Of a stretch of DNA of 64,000 bases, positions 57,615 to 64,000 are shown one piece after another. The stretch is from the NCBI GenBank assembly GCA_013397845.1, contig VZTG01000387.1, positions 54,448-118,447 on the forward strand, read 5' to 3'. The stretch is from Melanocharis versteri. Taxonomy: Eukaryota > Chordata > Aves > Passeriformes > Melanocharitidae. The position numbers were made by a program, and so were the translations under genes. Every line of letters begins with the position of its first letter. The first letter of the stretch is position 1. Below the pieces are notes generated by a model. It searched no databases. It saw nothing but the letters and a program-made list of their open reading frames with translations, and was not told where the DNA came from.

Positions 57615-59212
57615 TGTCATGGGTTGACCATGAATTAATTATAGAAGTTGGACATGCCTCCAGATCCCATATTTAAAACGGAGAAAGCTGCGAAAAAATC
57701 TCTTTTGCTTCTGGCCTTTGAACAGCTAACTGGGGATCCAGCGCAGTCCGGCGGGGTCGGGCCTGGCCCAGCCCGGTTGGTCCCCGGTGCGGCGCGAACT
57801 TTTTGAATCTTGTCGCTACTGGACCGGGCCGGCTCCGCTCGGCTTCAGGTGGAGCTGAGCAGGGCCCCGCTCAGGCCTCGGGCCGCTGGGCTGTGCCGCC
57901 AGGAGCCATCCCAGCGCCGCGAGGAACCAAGCGGCTGGGCAGTGCTGGGGGCGGCCTTGAGGCCGGGAGCGGCCGGAGCCACGAGCGGCCACATGGCCGC
58001 CGCCATCCCGGTCCGGGAGCGACCACGTGGCCAAGACCGCGTGGCTGAGATCGGGGGTGGCCAGAGCAGCACTGCACGACCGTGGCTATCTCGGCATGGC
58101 TAGCAATGGACTTTATTTGCTTGGCCGCTTTTTAGCCAGCCATGCTGCGGACTGAAAGACAAAAGCGGCGGCAGCAGGTCTTTTCCGTTTTCGGCGCCCC
58201 ACATGAAGGGAAAGCGCAGAGTGGAGCCAGCAGCCAGCGCGGCTTGCGCAGTGCCGGCGGAGACCATGGGATCAGGAGTAAGAGGCACAGCGAGCGATTC
58301 CCCAAATTGCCGAGCCCGGACGAGACCAACCTTTCACTGCTGCAGAACTCTATAAAAACTGTTTCAACTGATAAAGCTTGAGAACAAATGAACCTATGAG
58401 CACCAATTCTCTCCCGAATAAAAAAGAGAAAGGTGAAGACACGTGAGGAGGACAACATGGTGACACTAAGGTCTGTGCAAAGGAGGGAGGGGGAGGTGGA
58501 GGTGCCCTGGGCCTCAGGGCTGAGATTCTTCTGCAAGCCATGGTAAGGACTTTAATACAACTCTGTTTCCCTGTAAATCGTGAGTGCATGGGGGGATGAA
58601 GCATTCAAACTGTAGACATGAGTAAAGGCACCCGTGCTAAAGCCAGCAGATGTTGAAGTGACTGTGATCCAATGAGAAACTCGAGCAGAGAGAGATAAGA
58701 GAGACGAAGACCCTTGCCCCAGGGAAGAAGGGGAAGATCTCTGTTTACAGAGATGAAGATGATCTCAATAATGATGAAGAAAACCTTTGCTTCTGAACAG
58801 CTCATCCTCAAAAGTGTACCCCATAGGCCAGTGGCCCACAGAGGTAGTTGTGGGAAGACTACAGGATGTGGGAGGGACTCACACAGTACAAGCGGATTTC
58901 CACCCGGGCAGCTGCTTTACTGTGACATTAAATCTGCAAGAAAACTGTTTCTTGTGGAGAAGTCTCCATGGCATGGCAAGAGAGAGTCTTCCCTCTGAGT
59001 GAACTGAAAAAAGACTATTTTGGAAGTGGTAAACTGACTGAGGAGTCCAGGTTTGGTCTCTTTATGTTGTCAATGGGAAAGGAAAGATGGGAAGTGGGAG
59101 GAGAAGAAGTGTTCTGAAGGTTTATTCTGATTCTTATTATTTTCCTTTTAGTTCTGATAATAAAGTTTTCTTTATGTTCTTTAAAGTTTTGAGCATGCTT
59201 TGCCTCCTCCTA
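57615..59212 (+). mobile_element. GC-rich avian LTR element, 3' truncated
   Basis: Starts TGTCATGGGTTGACCATGAA, has a TATA-like CATATTTAAAA at about 57668 and a very GC-rich segment at 57730-58120. It then shares with the 18.3- and 38.7-kb copies the blocks GACGAGACCAACC, GACACGTGAGGAGGACAACA and GGAGGGACTCACAC, with AATAAA at 59159-59164. Similarity stops in the TTCGTATCTCA block, before the terminal GCCTGGCA region, so the right end is missing or too diverged. Its U3 differs from the other two copies, suggesting another subfamily. Confidence 0.75.
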
Positions 59213-60300
59213 ATTCGTATCTCACAGCAGAAATTAAATAGATAATTTTAGTAGGTGCACTAATGTTCAGCTAGTGCTTAAACCCAGGATATTAATTGGT
59301 GCATTGGCCAGGAAACTTGAATTGGTGAACATAATCCACTACACGTAATTGGTGTTTCCGCCCAGTTTTGAACCAAAACTGCTACATAGATTTATTTCTG
59401 AAGTTAAAATAAGTAGTTGAAAGTGCATATATGCCCCTCCTTTTTTCTATTCCTTAAGTACACCAGTTAAGACAGATTTAAAAAACAGAAATATGACATT
59501 ATGGTGCTGTCTGCAAAGGTAAATGTATACTTGCAAAAGGCACTGGTTATGGTACATAATTACGAATAGAGGTCTGTTCCAAATTCAATCTATAGCAGTC
59601 ATTAAGGTATTTGGGAAATGGTATAGCGCATAAATGTAAAAGACTATTCTCGTACCAGTCTAGATTTCTCTAATTGTCAGCAACACTCGCCCACACAAGC
59701 CTGCCATCTCATTCCTTGCCTTTTGCTAGCTTCAGTGCTTGTCAGACCATCTCCTTAATCATTTTTGCATGTTCAGTCTGCAGAAAACTAACCTGGCAAA
59801 AGAGCAAGTAATTTCTGCTGACTCATTGTGCTGAGTTTCTCCTGAGAACCAGAGCTGCTGCAAGGAAGACAGAGGCAGTCAGGAGCTGGATAGTTTTATG
59901 TTTCAAGTTATTTCAGATTGCTCACAAACATACAGTCTTTGGTGAGCAATTTGCTTAACTTTAAACTCAAGTAATCCCATTGAGTGCTTCTTCAAGTTCA
60001 GCTAACAAGCAATTCTGTTACTGGAAGTATTGATACTATCTCAACTATCTTAGTTCCTACTGATGGCTGAAGTATTCATGCATATAGTCTTTAGCCAATC
60101 TAATCTAATTTTTAAAATGCTGCCTAAGATTGTAGCTTTCTAGAAGTCACAAAAAAGCCATGGACATAAATTATGAATATGGCTTTCAATCCACTTTTCC
60201 ACACATTCAGCTCCAAATACTTCATAAAAAACATATGAATTTTCTAGCAGCTAGTTATTTCAATCCAGGTATCCAACACAAATATTAAAAGATATAGAAA
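59213..60300. other. Intergenic, unassigned
   Basis: AT-rich sequence; nothing recognised. Confidence 0.7.
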
Positions 60301-60923
60301 AGTGTAACACTTCAGTGCGCACCAACCACCCTGTGGGTGCCTTGTTTGGTCAGGGCTGCAGCCTTCGCCCCGCAGGGCTGGATCTGTGGCTGGACTGGTT
60401 CCGCGCAGCAGGAGGGCTACCGGGGAGCACTCAGGTCCCAGCAAGCCCACCGATCGCACAGGCGCAGGAGAGGAATAAAGGCACAGGAGGGGCCTTTCGA
60501 CGGTGAAAAGGCACGGTTTATTTCCCCAGGACGGGGCGAGGAGCAGGAACACAGGGTAACGGGGAGGGACGAAGAGCCCTGAGCAGTGGGTTACACGGTA
60601 TTTTATCCCAGGGGAGAGGGGAGGGGATACCTTCAAAATTAGCCAGTTGGGGTAATTCAGGGGGACAGAATGACAGGTAACAAGCCAATAATAATGGTGA
60701 GAGGTGGGGAAGTATAACAGGGAGCCAACTAACAACCAAGTAGCTCAGAACTTGCCAGAACATAACCATATGGGAAAAACCGGGGAGGAGAATACAAAAA
60801 CTCAATAAAGGAGTGGGGATTAATGTAATTCAAATATGTAGGAGAAAGGATCATGGGGGTAACACAAAGTCTCACTCTAAGTAAAAGAACAGGGAGATGC
60901 CTCGAACGCCACAACAGTGTAAC
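60301..60923 (-). mobile_element. Probable LTR-like insertion, minus strand
   Basis: A GC-rich 607-bp segment is flanked by the 8-mer AGTGTAAC on both sides (60301-60308 and 60916-60923). On the minus strand it begins TTGTGGCGTTCGAGGCATCT, and TTTATT at 60517-60522 is an AATAAA in that orientation. The termini are not a clean TG...CA pair, so the class is uncertain. Confidence 0.5.
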
Positions 60924-61792
60924 ATAGCATATGCAACATTTCTGATAACTTTTTAATGTTGGTTCATATATTTTTGGAAAGGAGGTTTTCCATGTTTGAA
61001 TTTTTCTTTACTTCATCATCATGCTGTTAAAAAGATGTTGAATATTCCTATTATTCCACCTGGATAATATCTGACATTGAGGGAGTTACCTTAAAAATAA
61101 ATTAACAAGAAGTGGTAATAGAGTAAAAAAAAGTAAGAAGAAAGGAGCATTGATTATGTAACAGGAGTTACTGTCCAGAGCTTGTGTACAAACCACTGTT
61201 CTTTACACACAGTTTACAGAATGTTGCATTTGGTAATATTTGCAGTTTCTACTCCTACTCATAAAATTCAAAATACTATTGTTGATGTTAAAGTAGTCAG
61301 GGAGTGCATCATGCACAGATGCACAGGTAATCCGTTTCAGTTCAGAAGTATATTGATCTTCACTACAACACAAATGTTTACAAAACACAGCAAAACCTGA
61401 ACTTTACAAAAACTTTACAAAACCTGACAGTGAAAATTGTGGCAACTCATTATACCTGCAACCTACAGAATGAGAAGTTGTGCAAAGTGAATTCTTTATA
61501 GTGCTGGGATTAGAACCCTAAAAGCATTAATATAAATAAAAGGGATAATCAGAGCATTTTTCTAGTCTGATCCAATTGCTAATTTTACTTCTATATTTAA
61601 ATGTTGTAACTTACAACCACCACCAGATGACACTGTTCTGGGAGATTATGCATCTGCAGAGCCATTGTCAGTAATAGAAATGCAAAACTATACCAACAAC
61701 GAGATGAGAGTTTAACACCATTCAGGTCAGGGAACAAACAAAACATGTGGTTCGTTTTCCTCTGATCTTGCCCAGCTGCTGATAGAAAGGTC
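60924..61792. other. Intergenic, unassigned
   Basis: AT-rich; no feature recognised. Confidence 0.7.
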
Positions 61793-62755
61793 TGTCTTGG
61801 TTTGAAAGACAGATGTCTGCTAAGGAAAGCAGGACCCTCCCCTGGAATGGAAAATATGACCCCCTTCCCTCCAAATTATTATAATTTTGAAATTAAGGGG
61901 CGTTCAGGCAAAGATATGAGAAAAGGAATAACAGTTCTTTACTAGTGTGTGTATGTATAACAAGGCAAACAAACAACAACAATGGTAACAACAACAAACA
62001 AGAACAGAAAACCCAATAAACCGTCTCTTCCTGCTCCTTAAGCACTTTCCCCTTTGGTGCAGTTACGGTCACAGCCGGCAGGGGCGCTGTTGGCTCCCAG
62101 CCAGGACATCCCATGATTCCCCCGTGGCTGCAGGGGGCGTTGTGGTGCGAGTTTTGGCTATCTCTCTCCACGCAGTAATGGCAGACGCAGCTGGCAGAAA
62201 GGGATGAAGAAGGGGCTTCCTTTACAAACCCCCAGGGGCAGCCGATCCCGGTGCCCCCTCTGGATAGCAAAAGGAGCTGTAACAGGGACCTCAGAGTAGC
62301 AAGCTGGGAAGACATGGATGAGCAAAGACCCGGAATGGTAGATGAGATGTATCAGAAGCTCGACAGCTATAGCTGGAGCTGCAGGGTGTCCAGGGAGGGG
62401 ATGCAAGTTACAGTGTAGCAAAGAAACCTTGGAGCAAAAAATGGCCAGGGCTGGGCAGTGGCCGCCTGGCTCCTGAATGAGGCCGAGAGAGGCTCCCTTG
62501 GAGGGGGAGGGGGCTTGCGGATCCGGAGGTTTCCCCTGAGGCACCCCAGCAGACAGTGAAAGTCCTTTTTTTTTGAGGTAGGGTGTTAATAAGGTCCCAG
62601 TGCAGCGGCCACTCCCACAAGCAGAGCTCCACTCACATTAGAAGGCAGCAGAAGACAGAACACCTCAGTGGTGGTGAATTCTTCCCACAGTAACTGCAAC
62701 CTTGTTCCTCTCTGAATGCCAAGAGAGAGCAAGAAGGAGCTAGCAGCTGTCCCAG
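61793..62755 (-). mobile_element. ERVL-like LTR segment, minus strand, right end uncertain
   Basis: Starts on the plus strand TGTCTTGGTTTGAAAGACAG, the reverse complement of the terminus type seen at 46198 (CAAACCAAGACA). It continues with AATTATTATAATTTTGAAAT and AATAACAGTTCTTTAC, a pattern familiar from avian ERVL LTRs. The right side is GC-rich and stops where the class I LTR begins at 62756; I could not find a closing terminus or target duplication. Confidence 0.6.
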
Positions 62756-63168
62756 TGTAATAGACAGGTGTTTGTTCATTAAACGATCAAGGGAAGATTC
62801 GGGAGAATAAAGAAATAGAGCATGAAGTTACAGAAATTATGAAACCGATATTGTCTAACTCTTGTTTGCGCAAGTAAGCAATATTTTCCAGGAACTGAAA
62901 GTCTCCACGATTGCAAGAAAGTTACCACACGCTGAAGATCTGCTTCAAGGCCTTGGCAACAAGAAATTGAGCATGCACAGAAACCGCCGATCACAGAAGT
63001 CGACGGACATAAGAGGGGGTGGGAAATCGGGGAGCGCGCGGCAGTTGGCGGGACGGTGATCCCCCTGTCGCCCAGCGCTGTGATGCCCTTTTGCTTTGCT
63101 TGCTTTTAATTAATAAATTCTGTTAATTGGACCTAAGACCGATTGGTGTGGTCAATTCATCTATAACA
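62756..63168 (+). mobile_element. 5' LTR of a class I endogenous retrovirus
   Basis: The 413-bp LTR has imperfect inverted termini TGTAATAG...CTATAACA (7 of 8 match) and AATAAA at 63112-63117. It is followed after three bases by a primer-binding site. The left flank CCAG (62752-62755) is the expected 4-bp target duplication, whose partner would lie beyond the window. The provirus continues past position 64000, so intactness cannot be judged. Confidence 0.85.
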
Positions 63169-63171
63169 ATT

Positions 63172-63189
63172 TGGTGCCGTGACTCGGAT
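63172..63189 (+). promoter_or_regulatory. Retroviral primer-binding site, tRNA-His type
   Basis: TGGTGCCGTGACTCGGAT is complementary to the 3' end of vertebrate tRNA-His including CCA, the primer type known from HERV-H/RTVL-H. It sits three bases after the LTR end, the normal position. Confidence 0.88.
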
Positions 63190-63588
63190 CGAGAATTTGA
63201 CACTCCTGTGTGGGATCTGAGGGGGCGCCCCGCCAGTACAGGCAGCCTCGGTTCCCACCGGGTGTCCTTCTCGATTTGACAATCCGAAATTCAAAGCAAG
63301 AAGGGCAGGAAGGACCGGTCAACCCCATAAATTTTGTGCACAAAAGTCCGGACGAAGACGCAGGACGCGTAAGTATTCACCCATTGTGTGAAGAGAACCG
63401 TTCGGTCGGGGTTGGGGATCCCAGAGTGTAACGTGTCGGGTGTGTGAATGAGAGGGGGACCGGCAGCCGGATTCCCCAAGTGAGTGTGGACTCTCAGTAG
63501 TGCAGTTCCCATTGTCCGCGAGGACATGGGCCACGAACCAGAGGAAGCGAGTGAACCCGCCCGTGTGTGTTTGAAGGCACTCCGGAAG
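63190..63588 (+). other. Retroviral leader with likely major splice donor
   Basis: Untranslated leader of about 400 nt between the primer site and gag. GACGC|GTAAGT at 63364-63374 is a strong donor (GT at 63369-63370), in the place expected for the subgenomic env donor. Packaging elements cannot be identified by eye. Confidence 0.6.
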
Positions 63589-63888
63589 ATGGGACGGGGG
63601 AAGAGCAAGCCCCCTCAGCAGCCCATGAAGCGCCCTTCGATACCAAGGGCGACACCATTAGGTTTTATGCTAGATAATTGGGAATGGTATCCCGGTACAG
63701 ATGATAGAGACAAGGCAAAAATGATTCATTACTATGTAGAGGTCTGGGGAGGACAGAAAATAGCTCCTGCAGTTTGGTGGCCCAAGTTTGGGTCAGGAGA
63801 AGATTGGGTACAGCAAAAATTAACATATGGGTTAACTCCAAAGTACCCTTTAATTCAGAAGAGATCCTTTATGCGAAAATATGGTTGA
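63589..63888 (+). pseudogene. Endogenous retrovirus gag (matrix part), stopped early
   Basis: Gag would coat the virion; this is its N-terminal matrix region. The start at 63589 gives MGRGKS, an N-myristoylation pattern (Gly2, Ser6); an upstream in-frame ATG at 63526 (MGHEPE) is an alternative. The core contains the motifs TPLGFMLDNW and WWPKFGSGEDW, resembling class I matrix proteins that carry a PLG-x-x-L-x-N/K motif and a W-P-x-F/Y motif. The frame ends at TGA 63886-63888 after 99 codons, too short for a Gag polyprotein, so the copy is interrupted here or contains a sequencing error. Confidence 0.7.
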
Positions 63889-64000
63889 CCCGCCCAGGGC
63901 AGCCTGAGATTCGCTTTTTTTTTTTTGCACTTAAGGAAGTGAACTCGAAAGAACATACCCAGGAGAAACACACGCCGAAACACAAACGGGAAGAAGATAT
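63889..64000 (+). other. Further gag-region sequence, cut by window end
   Basis: A run of twelve T (63915-63926) is followed by Lys/Glu/His-rich coding-like sequence to the edge, in a different frame from the matrix part. It probably belongs to the same damaged gag. Confidence 0.5.

Noticed and set aside
57730..58120. CpG-dense segment that looks like a second promoter island
   Set aside because: It sits inside an LTR element (57615-59212) with LTR landmarks on both sides, and its open frames have no recognisable product.
1..64000. CRISPR arrays, operons, tRNA or rRNA genes
   Set aside because: None seen; the window is animal nuclear DNA and the only tRNA-related sequence is the retroviral primer-binding site.

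Overview
This is vertebrate nuclear DNA from a bird. There are no operons; there are short exons with GT/AG splice sites in AT-rich introns, several CR1 LINE fragments, and LTR elements of types familiar from avian genomes. The species cannot be named; the LTR content suggests a neoavian, possibly a songbird (inference).

Main gene. Positions 54817 down to 397 (minus strand) carry the 5' ~88% of GOLGA4 (golgin-245/p230), a trans-Golgi tethering coiled-coil protein. I placed 15 constitutive coding exons, each with canonical splice sites and compatible phase, giving 1952 codons plus 2 nt, and one extra 33-codon in-frame cassette exon (33278-33376). The C-terminal end, including the GRIP domain, lies beyond the left edge. 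Exon 1 sits in a CpG island (about 54490-55325).

Layout. 1-4475: giant rod exon and flanking intron. 4476-28421: small exons separated by introns holding one old LTR-like element with a 58-bp tandem repeat (5.1-6.3 kb), two CR1 tails and one LTR element (18.3-19.4 kb). 28422-48884: two very large introns around the cassette exon, which act as a transposon sink: four CR1 pieces, a betaretrovirus-like solo LTR with a 6-bp target duplication (35908-36549), a 5-bp-TSD LTR containing two single-N assembly joins and a perfect 673-bp duplication (38711-41032), and an ERVL-like solo LTR with a 5-bp duplication (45702-46198). 48885-54817: exons 2 and 1 around a 1.7-kb CR1. 55326-64000: no recognised host gene; it holds a GC-rich LTR element (57.6-59.2 kb), two minus-strand LTR-like segments, and at the right edge the 5' end of a class I endogenous retrovirus (LTR 62756-63168, tRNA-His-type primer site 63172-63189, start of gag with an early stop).

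What is most unusual: the open, well-spliced cassette exon; a stretch in the 39-kb LTR that reads as the N-terminal kinase loop of a MAP4K4/TNIK-type kinase; the single-N joins suggesting a false duplication; the tRNA-His-primed provirus; and a perfect 15-bp inverted repeat next to the GOLGA4 promoter. I found no convincing new biological system; the window reads as a conventional golgin gene in a transposon-rich bird locus. All family names come from recognition by eye, without database searches.
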